From assembly GCA_031732755.1 (NCBI GenBank), contig JAVMKI010000039.1, positions 1-23,004 of the forward strand: a DNA stretch of 23,004 nucleotides. The letters are read 5' to 3'. Below are positions 14,382 through 21,856 of this stretch, one piece after another. Source of the DNA: Contendibacter sp031732755 (GTDB lineage: Bacteria > Pseudomonadota > Gammaproteobacteria > Competibacterales > Competibacteraceae). A program made the translations under genes and the position numbers. The notes below the pieces were generated by a model, which saw nothing but the letters and a program-made list of their open reading frames with translations, searched no databases and was not told the DNA's origin. How positions within the stretch are numbered: position 1 is the first letter of the stretch; each line of letters starts with the position of its first letter.

Positions 14382-15056
14382 TTAGCCCTCGACGGTGGCT
14401 CGGCGCAGATCACGGTAGATTCGCAGAACCTTGTCCGGGAAAGACGAGCGCGTCCCCAGGCTGCCGTTATAGCTGAGCAATGCCCGTCGCAGATTACCGG
14501 AGTGATCATCGAGATAATCCGCCAGGATTCTGGAGCCGGTATGGATGTTCTTGGTCGGATCGAACAGGGCGCGACTGCCGCCGATTTCGCGAACCTTGCG
14601 AGAATGGGAACCGGGCATGACCTGCATCAAGCCGCGCGCGCCCACTCGGCTGATGGCCCGCTCCTTGAACGTGGATTCCACGGCGATGATGGCGAGAATG
14701 AGTTCCGGTTCCACCTGGTGAATTTCGCCGCTGCGGATCGCCGCCGCCACAATCTGTTGCGCCTTGTAGTCCGGGATTTGATACCGGCTCTGGATGTGCC
14801 CGCTAAGACGAGCGATTTTGCGCTGTTGGGCTGATGCGGCGGCGCTGGCGATATCGGCCGGAATGAGTTTCACCCCACTTTGCTCAGGGGTAACCGTGGC
14901 CACCGTCATGGTGTCGGTGGCGTTCGTGGTCTCCTCGCCACGGTCTGTCTCCAGCGATTGAGCCAGCGTCGTCGTGGGCATCAGCATGACCGCGCACAAC
15001 AGACCCGACTTAAGGGTCAGAGTAAGCCTGTCCTTGACGCATTCCGTGAATTCCAT
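14382..15056 (-). CDS. Lytic transglycosylase with SLT domain
   Basis: This 224-residue exported enzyme cleaves the glycan strands of peptidoglycan to form 1,6-anhydromuropeptides. The ATG at 15056 has a strong GGAGGT upstream. A hydrophobic signal (LKSGLLCAVMLMPTTTLAQS) is followed by a low-complexity linker. The SLT domain occupies residues ~110-215, with catalytic Glu127 in PELILAIIAVESTF, then GARGLMQVMP, FDPTKNIHTGSRILADYL and LLSYNGS. All family-1 SLT motifs are present. It is read away from a long gap of over 790 bp that begins GC-rich and becomes extremely AT-rich, so it probably has its own promoter and a leader of up to about 200 bases. Confidence 0.93.
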   Translation of the reverse strand: MEFTECVKDRLTLTLKSGLLCAVMLMPTTTLAQSLETDRGEETTNATDTMTVATVTPEQSGVKLIPADIASAAASAQQRKIARLSGHIQSRYQIPDYKAQQIVAAAIRSGEIHQVEPELILAIIAVESTFKERAISRVGARGLMQVMPGSHSRKVREIGGSRALFDPTKNIHTGSRILADYLDDHSGNLRRALLSYNGSLGTRSSFPDKVLRIYRDLRRATVEG

Positions 15057-15857
15057 AAGACCTCCGTCGTTAATCAGTACGAACTGATAGTGCTCGATGG
15101 GTCCGTATCCCGCGTTGGCGTGGGGCTTCCTGGCCCGGATCGGCTGATGCCGATCTCCGCGAACCCGACCTAAGCAACTCCGGGCCGAGGCCTGCCGAGC
15201 CTGGCTTCCGGTGTCGCCTGACGTTCCCAAGGCAGCGTTGGTAACGTAACTGGCCTATGGCAGGAACTTACTGCAATACAGCAGTGCGGCAGTATGAAAA
15301 CATGATGGAAAAGTATTTTGCAAGTATCTAATCAATAAATAAATATTTTCCAGTGATTTTTTTGATGGTTTTAATCAGTGATCATTTATAATTTTATTTA
15401 TTAAAAACAATAAGTTGAATAAAATTTTATTTTTTTGACAAAAAACAAAAAAATTGTTTAGAAGCAACATGTTGAAAAATTTTCTAGTTTCGATGAATAG
15501 GATTGATTCTCAAACAAGAGGTGGTCTCGGGAGGGAATGAATCATTATTGCGAAAGCACAAAACCTAATTATAATAAAATTATTTAAAATCAATTAGTTA
15601 TAATAATATCCCATTTAATATTAAGATATTGATATTTAATACTAACTTATTGAAATTGAACATATATTATAAAATTTACCATGAATCCGTTCTGGAGGAA
15701 GGCATGGTGCGAAGAGAACGCTCCGGCGGACGGGGGGCGGTTGATGGTTGGGTTAAGGTATGATGACCGCCGCACCGGCATGCGCGCAGGGCAAGGCGAT
15801 GGACCTGGCCAGCCGTCCAACCGGGGATCAAGGTGAAACGGATCTGGAGATATGACG
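15057..15857. other. Long intergenic gap: GC-rich leader plus very AT-rich island
   Basis: The 800-bp gap lies between the divergent transglycosylase and adenosyltransferase genes. Bases 15057-15261 are GC-rich and, read on minus, would form the transglycosylase leader; a perfect 7-bp stem with a 4-base loop lies at 15138-15155, and further GC-rich complementarity is present. Bases ~15262-15680 are extremely AT-rich, with stacked A and T runs. A perfect TTGACA is at 15435-15440 on plus, but no good -10 was found at normal spacing. At the GC-rich end two short plus-strand ORFs overlap: 15681-15836 (51 codons, no ribosome site) and 15704-15763 (19 codons, after GGAGGA). Neither is convincing as a gene. 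Confidence 0.5.
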
Positions 15858-16415
15858 ATGGGTAACCGACTTTCCAAAATCTATACCCGCACCGGCGACG
15901 GCGGCACGACCGGACTGGGTAACGGCGAACGGGTTGCCAAGGACTGCCCGCGCATCGAGGCTATCGGTGCGGTGGATGAATTGAATTGCGCCATCGGCCG
16001 GGTGCTGGCACACGACCTGCGCGAGGAAATCCGCGGCTGTTTGCAGGAAGCGCAGCACAAGCTGTTCGACTTGGGCGGGGAATTGAGCATTCCCGGCTAT
16101 CAGGCCGTGCGAGAGGAAGAGGTGGCGCGGTTGGAAGCGGTGTTGAACGAGTTCAACGCGCAGTTGCCGCCGCTCAAGGAGTTCATCCTGCCCGGTGGTG
16201 GCCGGGCGGCGGCGGATTGCCACATGGCGCGGGCGATTTGCCGTCGCGCCGAGCGCCGGGTGGTGGCGCTGGCGCGCGAGGAAGCGGTCGGCGATGCGGT
16301 GCGTATCTATCTGAATCGGTTGTCGGACTTATTGTTCGTGTTGTGCCGGATCATGGCCCGCGACGATGGCGGGGTCGAGGTGTCGTGGCACAACCCGCAT
16401 CGGGCGAAGGACTGA
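15858..16415 (+). CDS. ATP:cob(I)alamin adenosyltransferase, PduO type
   Basis: This cytoplasmic enzyme transfers adenosyl from ATP to cob(I)alamin to make adenosylcobalamin. The 185-residue product has the family blocks in order: KIYTRTGDGGTTGLGNGERV (ATP site), then RIEAIGAVDELNCAIG, LFDLGGELS, EFILPGGGRAAADCHMARAI with CRRAERR, and LNRLSDLLFVLCRI. The ATG at 15858 is preferred because GGAG lies 8 bases upstream; the ATG at 15852 in the same frame is only 2 bases from that site. It converges with phaC, and the stops are 3 bp apart. It implies use of a B12-dependent enzyme elsewhere. In PHA-storing bacteria methylmalonyl-CoA mutase is a plausible client, but this is inference. Confidence 0.95.
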   Translation: MGNRLSKIYTRTGDGGTTGLGNGERVAKDCPRIEAIGAVDELNCAIGRVLAHDLREEIRGCLQEAQHKLFDLGGELSIPGYQAVREEEVARLEAVLNEFNAQLPPLKEFILPGGGRAAADCHMARAICRRAERRVVALAREEAVGDAVRIYLNRLSDLLFVLCRIMARDDGGVEVSWHNPHRAKD

Positions 16416-16418
16416 CCT

Positions 16419-18125
16419 TCACTTTTCAAGAGCATACTGTCCAGGCGCTGCCGCCAGGGGTGGATGGTCGGCGTTGCCGAACGGTGGCGGCGGTCCCAAC
16501 GGGCCGCAACGTTCGCCCAGCCAGCGGGTCCAGTCTTCCCACCAGGAGCCAGCGGTTTTCTCGGTCTTTTCCCGCCATGCCTCCGCGTCGCCTTGGCCGG
16601 TGGCGTCGCCGACCCAGTAGCGCCGCTTGGGTGGCGTGACCGGCGGGTTGATGACGCCGAGGATGTGACCGGACGTGGCCAGCACGTAGCGCGCCGATCC
16701 GCCGGTCAGGCCGCACAGCCGGAAGGTCTGCTTCCAGGGAGCGATGTGATCCTGCTCCGCTCCCACCGCGTACAACGGTTGCTGGATCGCGCCCAGATCA
16801 AGCCGCCGCCCGCCGATCTCCAAATTGCCTTGCGCCAGCCGATTGTTCAAATAGAGTTCCCGCAGATAAAACTCGTGCATCGCCGCCGGCATGCGCGTGG
16901 TGTCGCAGTTCCAGAACAACACATCGCTGGGTGGCAGTTCCTCGCCATACAAATAGCTGTGGATCACGTAGTGCCAGATCAGATTGTTGGGCCGCAGCAT
17001 CCGAAAAGCGCCCGCCATGTCGGTTCCGTCCAGATAACCGGCGGTGTTCATACGCTGCTTGAGAAATTCAAAACTGGATTCGCTTAAAAACGCACCGATC
17101 TCGCCCGGATCGCTGAAGTCCACCAAGGTGGTGAACGTGCTCCAGTGGGCGACCGGGTTAACCGCGCGGTCGGCGGGAGCCGCGTTGAGCCAGGCCAGCA
17201 GCATCGCCAGCGCGGTGCCACCCAGACAATAGCCGGTGGCGTGAACCCGAGGAACGCCGCAGACCGCGCGAGCCGCGTCCAGCGCGGGCCGCAGCCCCTT
17301 CAGCAGATAGTCGTCCAAGGTGATGGTCCGGGCCTCGGGGCCTGGATTCTTCCAACTGGTGACGAAAACGGTGAAGCCTTGGCTGACCAGATGACGGACC
17401 AGGCTGTTGTCCGGGCTGAGGTCCATGATGTAGTACTTGTTGATCCAGGGCGCGACCAGGACCACCGGTACGGCGTGAACCTGGTCGGTGACCGGTGCGT
17501 ACTGGATCAATTCCAGCAGTTCGTTGCGCAGCACCACCTGGCCCGGCGTGGTAGCCAGGTCACGGCCCACCTGGAACGCATCCGGCTCCACCATCCGCAC
17601 ATCCTCAGCGGCGGCGTCGCGCAGCCAGTGTTGCAACCCCCAGAGGATGCTGTAGCCATGGCTGGCGAACGCGCGCCGCAACGCTTCGGGATTGGTGCAG
17701 AAGAAATTGGAGGGTGCGATGGCGTCCAGCCATTGGCGAACCCAGAATGCCGCCCGCCGACGCCGGGCTGGATCAATGCCTTCGGTGGTGTAAATGGCGT
17801 CTTCCAGCCAACGGCCATAGAGCAGGTAGATTTCCTTGAGATAGGCGAACCCGGGATGGTCGATCCAGGCCGGGTCTTGGAAGCGCTGGTCGTGGATGAC
17901 GGCGGCCACGGCCGGTTCGTTGGAGAGGCCAAGACTAGCGCGGGCGAAATGGTCGTGAATCCGGTGCGTGTCTAGCATCAGTCCTTGCAAGCTGGCGGCC
18001 AGCCGCTCGGGTTGGTGCAGCCAGGCTTGCTGTACCGCCAGGCTGGAGCCAATGATGTCGAACGGATCAAGCAGCGATCCGGACGAAGGGGAAGCGGAAG
18101 GGGTATCGGACGGCTGGGCGTTCAT
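16419..18125 (-). CDS. phaC: Class I polyhydroxyalkanoate synthase
   Basis: PhaC polymerises 3-hydroxyacyl-CoA into PHA on the surface of storage granules. The product has 568 residues, normal for class I. The lipase-like box is GYCLGG with nucleophile Cys300. The triad is completed by Asp459 in VGAEQDHIAPW and His487 in SGHILGVINPP. Other conserved blocks are LLELIQYAP, PWINKYYIMDLSPDNSLV, TSWKNP, DDYLLKGL, DFSDPGEIG and FWNCDTTRMPAAMH. The ATG at 18125 has AGGAGA upstream and precedes the PhaC_N region; an in-frame start at 18170 lacks one. The gene stands alone: no phaA, phaB, phaP or phaR neighbour is visible. It converges with the adenosyltransferase gene, and the gap to the upstream rlmKL stop is 69 bp. 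Confidence 0.96.
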   Translation of the reverse strand: MNAQPSDTPSASPSSGSLLDPFDIIGSSLAVQQAWLHQPERLAASLQGLMLDTHRIHDHFARASLGLSNEPAVAAVIHDQRFQDPAWIDHPGFAYLKEIYLLYGRWLEDAIYTTEGIDPARRRRAAFWVRQWLDAIAPSNFFCTNPEALRRAFASHGYSILWGLQHWLRDAAAEDVRMVEPDAFQVGRDLATTPGQVVLRNELLELIQYAPVTDQVHAVPVVLVAPWINKYYIMDLSPDNSLVRHLVSQGFTVFVTSWKNPGPEARTITLDDYLLKGLRPALDAARAVCGVPRVHATGYCLGGTALAMLLAWLNAAPADRAVNPVAHWSTFTTLVDFSDPGEIGAFLSESSFEFLKQRMNTAGYLDGTDMAGAFRMLRPNNLIWHYVIHSYLYGEELPPSDVLFWNCDTTRMPAAMHEFYLRELYLNNRLAQGNLEIGGRRLDLGAIQQPLYAVGAEQDHIAPWKQTFRLCGLTGGSARYVLATSGHILGVINPPVTPPKRRYWVGDATGQGDAEAWREKTEKTAGSWWEDWTRWLGERCGPLGPPPPFGNADHPPLAAAPGQYALEK

Positions 18126-18194
18126 GCGGATTCTCCTGTGCCACGGGGGAAGGGATCGCGATTGAGCCATATTTTCCCTGTTTATTGTAATCCA

Positions 18195-20360
18195 TTAGCC
18201 ACCCTGTGGCCGGGTGAGACGCCAGCACTGGTGAATTTTAGGGTCGCGGGCGAAATCCAGCGGCAGGGTGCGCCGACTCCAATCCTCGATGCGAAGATCG
18301 GCGAGCGCGTCCGCGTCCAGCCGGAATCTGCGGGCATTGGTGGAAAAAATCAGTGCTCCATCCGGCGCGAGTAGCCGCAATGTTTGGCGGATCAGTTCGA
18401 CGTGATCTCGTTGCGCGTCCAGGGTGGTTTCCAGCCGTTTGGAATTGGAAAAGGTCGGCGGGTCGAGAAAGATCAGGTCGTAGCGGCCGCGCGCCTCGAT
18501 CAACCATTGTCGGCAGTCGGCCTGGATCAGTGCGTGCCGGGAGCCGTGGATACCGTTCAATTCCAGATTGCGCCGCGCCCAATCCAGGTAGGTGGCCGAT
18601 AGATCCACGGTCGTGGTTTGCGCGGCGCCGCCCAACGCGGCATGGACAGTGGCGGCGCCGGTGTAGCCAAACAAGTTGAGGAAACGCCGTCCAGCCGCCA
18701 GTTCTCGCAGCAGTCGGCGGGTGATGCGATGGTCGAGAAACAGGCCGGTATCGAGATAATCGGTGAAGTTGACCAGCAACCGCGCCGGCCCCTCGCGGAC
18801 TTCGTGAAAGTGACCTTGTTCGGCTTGCTTCCGGTATTGGCTGGCGCCTCTTTGCCGTTGACGCACCTTGAGGAAGACCTGGTCGGGTGGAATCGCCAAC
18901 ACCGCTGGCAGTACCGCCATCACCTGTGCCAGTCGCTCGCGCGCCCTGGCCGGATCCACACTCGGCGGTGGGGCGTATTCCTGGACATGCAGCCATTGCT
19001 CGTAACGATCAATCGCTACAGCGTACTCCGGCAGATCGGCATCGTACAGCCGGTAGCAACCGACGCCTTCCCGTTCTGCCCAGTGGCCCAGATGGCGCAA
19101 ATTCTTGCGCAGCCGATTGACGAAGCCCTCGGCCCCAGCGGTCACCGCCCGATCCAGCGCGGCGGTACGGGCGCGCTGGTCGGCGGCGTCCCGGTCCACG
19201 AAGAATTCCGGCGCGATCTGGAATTGCAGCAGCCGGCATTCCAGCGGACCGTTGTGAAAAACATTGGTTTTGACGGCGCGCAAGCCCATGCGCTTGCCGA
19301 ATTCGGGATTGCCGGTAAACAGCGCCGCCCGCCAACCGCCGAACCGGGTTTTCAGCCGGTCGCCCAGTCGAGCGTACAACGCACTGAGTTCGTCCTGGTC
19401 ACCCAGCCGTTCGCCATAAGGTGGATTGGCGATCAACAGTCCGGGGGGGCCGGAGGGCGGTTCGACGCTGATCCATTCACGGCGCTCGACTTGGATCTGA
19501 TCCGCCACGCCGGCGCGACCAGCGTTGATCAGCGCCGCGCGTACCGCTTTGGGATCGCGGTCGCTAGCCCGGATCAGCGGGATACGCGCTCGGCCCGCCG
19601 CGCGTCGTTCCCGCGCCTCGGCCAGCAGCCGGTTCCACAGTGCGGGAACGTGCCCCAACCAGCCGTTGAAACCCCAATATTCACGCAACAAACCGGGCGC
19701 CTGGTCACCGGCGATCCAGGCGGCTTCTATCGCCAGGGTGCCGGACCCGCACAGTGGGTCGAGCAGAGGCCCGCCAGCGGCGGCGATGGCGGGCCAGCCG
19801 GCTTTCAGCAGCAGGGCGGCGGCCAGTGTTTCCTTCAGCGGCGCGGTCACGGTCGCTTCGCGGTAGCCGCGCCGGTGCAGGCTGTCGCCGGATAGATCGA
19901 GACTGACGGCAACCTGGCCGTCGTGCCAGCGCGCGTGAATCCGCAGGTCCGGCTGGCGTGTTTCCACGCTGGGTCGTTGGCCATCGCGCGCCCGAAACCG
20001 GTCCACGATGGCATCCTTGACCCGCTGCGCGCCGTAGTGGCTGTGGTCGATTCCGGGACCACCACCGCTGAACTCGACGCTCAAGGTTCCATTCGGGCTT
20101 AGATGCTCTTCCCAGGGCAGGTCATGGAGACCGGTGTACAGCGCATCCGCGTCGGCGGCGGAAAACTCGGCCAGCGGCAGCAGCACCCGACTGGCGGTTC
20201 GCGACCACAGGCAGGTGCGATAGGCGAGCTCCAGCGGACCCTGGAACGCCATGCCCCCGCGCGCGGCGCGGATCGCTGTCGCGCCCAGTTCGGTCAGTTC
20301 CATCGCCAGCAGCGGTTCCACGCCAGCCGGAGCGGTGGCGATGAAGTGGTGTTGGTCCAT
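18195..20360 (-). CDS. rlmL: Bifunctional 23S rRNA methyltransferase RlmKL
   Basis: This 721-residue fusion makes m2G2445 and m7G2069 in 23S rRNA. The N-terminal half is the RlmL part: FIATAPAGVEPLLAMEL, a THUMP region (~45-150), the SAM loop DPLCGSGTLAIEAAW and the catalytic NPPYGERLG. The C-terminal half is the RlmK part: VRQRQRGASQYRKQ, then VNFTDYLDTGLFLDHR, the SAM motif LNLFGYTGAATVHAALGG and DLIFLDPPTFSNSKR. Its length matches the family, and both active sites look intact. The ATG at 20360 lies 3 bp after the ybaK stop, indicating an operon with translational coupling. The start is fixed by the conserved N-terminus. Confidence 0.96.
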   Translation of the reverse strand: MDQHHFIATAPAGVEPLLAMELTELGATAIRAARGGMAFQGPLELAYRTCLWSRTASRVLLPLAEFSAADADALYTGLHDLPWEEHLSPNGTLSVEFSGGGPGIDHSHYGAQRVKDAIVDRFRARDGQRPSVETRQPDLRIHARWHDGQVAVSLDLSGDSLHRRGYREATVTAPLKETLAAALLLKAGWPAIAAAGGPLLDPLCGSGTLAIEAAWIAGDQAPGLLREYWGFNGWLGHVPALWNRLLAEARERRAAGRARIPLIRASDRDPKAVRAALINAGRAGVADQIQVERREWISVEPPSGPPGLLIANPPYGERLGDQDELSALYARLGDRLKTRFGGWRAALFTGNPEFGKRMGLRAVKTNVFHNGPLECRLLQFQIAPEFFVDRDAADQRARTAALDRAVTAGAEGFVNRLRKNLRHLGHWAEREGVGCYRLYDADLPEYAVAIDRYEQWLHVQEYAPPPSVDPARARERLAQVMAVLPAVLAIPPDQVFLKVRQRQRGASQYRKQAEQGHFHEVREGPARLLVNFTDYLDTGLFLDHRITRRLLRELAAGRRFLNLFGYTGAATVHAALGGAAQTTTVDLSATYLDWARRNLELNGIHGSRHALIQADCRQWLIEARGRYDLIFLDPPTFSNSKRLETTLDAQRDHVELIRQTLRLLAPDGALIFSTNARRFRLDADALADLRIEDWSRRTLPLDFARDPKIHQCWRLTRPQGG

Positions 20361-20363
20361 CGG

Positions 20364-20852
20364 TTATTCCTCGATGGCGACCTGAACCAACGTCGGCTGC
20401 AACAGGCGCCGCGCCTCGGTCGGCGCCAAGCCGACCAGAAAACCGCGCTTGCCGCCGTTGATGTAAATGCGCGGTAGTTCGAGGATGCTGGCTTCCAGGT
20501 AGACCGGCATGGTTTTGCGGGTCCCGAACGGCGATGTGCCGCCGACCAGGTAACCCGTGTGTTTGTTGGCGACGTGCGGCGCGCAGGGCGTGATGGTTTT
20601 TACCCCCCGCAGCCGCGCCAACTCCTTGGTGGAGACTTTGCGGTCGCCGTGCATCAGCACGATCAAGGGTTGCTGATGCTCGTCTTCCATGATCAGCGTC
20701 TTGATCACGCAGTGTTCGTCCACCCCCAAACAACGGGCGCTATGGGCGGTCCCGCCATGTTCCTCGTAGGGGTAGAGGTGGTTGGTGAAAGTGCTGTTGT
20801 TTTCTCGCAACAGACGAATAGCGGGGGTTACCGGAAGTTTTTCCTTGCTCAT
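20364..20852 (-). CDS. ybaK: Cys-tRNA(Pro) deacylase, YbaK/EbsC family
   Basis: This 162-residue cytoplasmic enzyme removes cysteine from misacylated tRNA(Pro). Features are TPAIRLLRENN at the start, AHSARCLGVDEHCVIKTLIM with the functional Lys51, VLMHGDRKVSTKELARL, TGYLVGGTSPFGTRKTMPVY and RIYINGGKRG. The length equals that of the family. The ATG at 20852 fits the family start but lacks a purine-rich ribosome site: the leader reads TTAATAAGTTATTT. It may rely on an unstructured AT-rich leader. A TATAAT hexamer lies on the minus strand at 20927-20922 with no clear -35. It is the first gene of the ybaK-rlmKL operon. Confidence 0.94.
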   Translation of the reverse strand: MSKEKLPVTPAIRLLRENNSTFTNHLYPYEEHGGTAHSARCLGVDEHCVIKTLIMEDEHQQPLIVLMHGDRKVSTKELARLRGVKTITPCAPHVANKHTGYLVGGTSPFGTRKTMPVYLEASILELPRIYINGGKRGFLVGLAPTEARRLLQPTLVQVAIEE

Positions 20853-21201
20853 AAATAACTTATTAAATTAGTCGTGGTTAATTTGTCTTTTTAATAATTT
20901 GTTGTATTTACCATAAACATTATTATATTTTTGATAAAAGAGGATATTGCGGGGTGCAAATCATTTCATGTTAAGTGCGCTTTAATCAATAAATTTTAAT
21001 GGAAGAAAGCAACACCATTGGTTCTCTATTTGTTTCGGTATTCTGTTGTAATGAAGATAATGGATACAATTGGATAAAAAAATGCAACAGGGTTGTTGTT
21101 GTTAAATGGCAAAGAGGTATTGGTACAACTGATTCTTGATTTGAGAAACTCGGTTTCGTTAGAGTTCAGAAAACTCAAATGGCTGGGAGGATATCCAGAA
21201 C
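20853..21201. other. AT-rich divergent intergenic region
   Basis: These 349 bases between divergently read ybaK and the DUF882 gene are strongly AT-rich against a GC-rich background, and hold no ORF of note. They should contain both promoters. On the minus strand TATAAT (20927-20922) is a possible -10 for ybaK. On plus, TTGATT (21136-21141) followed by TAGAGT (21160-21165) at 18-bp spacing is a weak promoter candidate. A 12-base string TAATCAATAAAT near 20985 also occurs in the AT-rich island near 15328. No repeat array or RNA gene was seen. Confidence 0.45.
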
Positions 21202-21807
21202 ATGCGAACCGACGTCACACTGCAACTAGGCGACACCGTACATGACAACGAGGAGAAAAAACGGCCTGATTCGGGCCGACGTGGCTTTCTCAAGTGGGCG
21301 GCCGGCGGTGTCGGCGCGTTGGCCCTGGCGCCGGATCTGCTGAAAGCAGCGGTTCTGCGCGAACGTTACCTTCTGTTCCATAATCCCAATACTGGCGAGA
21401 GCATCCGTCAGATTTATTGGACACCGCGCGATGGCTATGTCCGCGAGGCCGTCAATACGATCAGTTGGGCCCTGCGCGATCACCATAACGATCAGGTCAA
21501 GCTGTTCGATCCCAACGTTCTGGACCAGCTTTATGCCTTGCAATTGCAACTGGGCCTGGGCCGGCCGATCAATGTGATCAGCGGTTATCGCTCGCCATCG
21601 ACCAACTGGATGCTATGTGAGCGCAGCCGGGGCGTGGCGCGCAACAGCTTTCACATACAGGCGATGGCGCTCGATATCCGGGTGCCGGGCGGCCGCGTTT
21701 CCGATCTGTACCAGGCGGCCTGTTCGTTGGGCGCGGGCGGCGTCGGCTACTATCCCCGCGCCAATTTCGTCCACATCGACAGCGGCCCGGTACGGTACTG
21801 GAGCTGA
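21202..21807 (+). CDS. Tat-exported DUF882 / YcbK-like M15 peptidase-fold protein
   Basis: This 201-residue exported protein has a twin-arginine signal (SGRRGFLKWAAGG, Arg26-Arg27) followed by a hydrophobic Ala/Leu segment. The mature part is the DUF882 (YcbK) fold, related to D-Ala-D-Ala-type M15 peptidases. The putative metal ligands are present: His151 and Asp158 in SFHIQAMALDIR, and His191 in NFVHIDSG. The usual INVISGYRSPSTN block precedes them. Action on peptidoglycan cross-links is likely but not shown for this group. The ATG at 21202 has GGGAGGA about 11 bases upstream, a slightly long spacing. A hairpin terminator follows the stop. The gene is flanked by a transporter operon in the opposite direction. 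Confidence 0.92.
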   Translation: MRTDVTLQLGDTVHDNEEKKRPDSGRRGFLKWAAGGVGALALAPDLLKAAVLRERYLLFHNPNTGESIRQIYWTPRDGYVREAVNTISWALRDHHNDQVKLFDPNVLDQLYALQLQLGLGRPINVISGYRSPSTNWMLCERSRGVARNSFHIQAMALDIRVPGGRVSDLYQAACSLGAGGVGYYPRANFVHIDSGPVRYWS

Positions 21808-21817
21808 GCGGCGCAAC

Positions 21818-21846
21818 AAAAAAGGGCGGATTCACCGCCCTTTTTT
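21818..21846. terminator. Bidirectional rho-independent terminator
   Basis: The 6-bp GC stem GGGCGG / CCGCCC (21824-21829 and 21835-21840) has a 5-base loop. It is flanked by six A on the left and six T on the right, so it ends both the plus-strand DUF882 transcript and the minus-strand dctM transcript, whose stop is at 21857-21859. Confidence 0.93.
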
Positions 21847-21856
21847 ATAGCCCACG

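Noticed and set aside
15060..15200. Plus-strand string GAACCCGACCTAAGCAACTC resembling the 3' block of c-di-AMP (ydaO) riboswitches
   Set aside because: It is in the wrong orientation for the transglycosylase gene, the other conserved riboswitch blocks are missing, and c-di-AMP switches are not expected in this lineage.
15435..15463. Promoter from the perfect TTGACA at 15435
   Set aside because: No acceptable -10 at 16-18 bp; in such an AT-rich stretch a chance match is likely.
18618..19895. Long plus-strand open frame antisense to rlmKL
   Set aside because: RlmKL motifs on minus are unambiguous; the plus frame has no family features.
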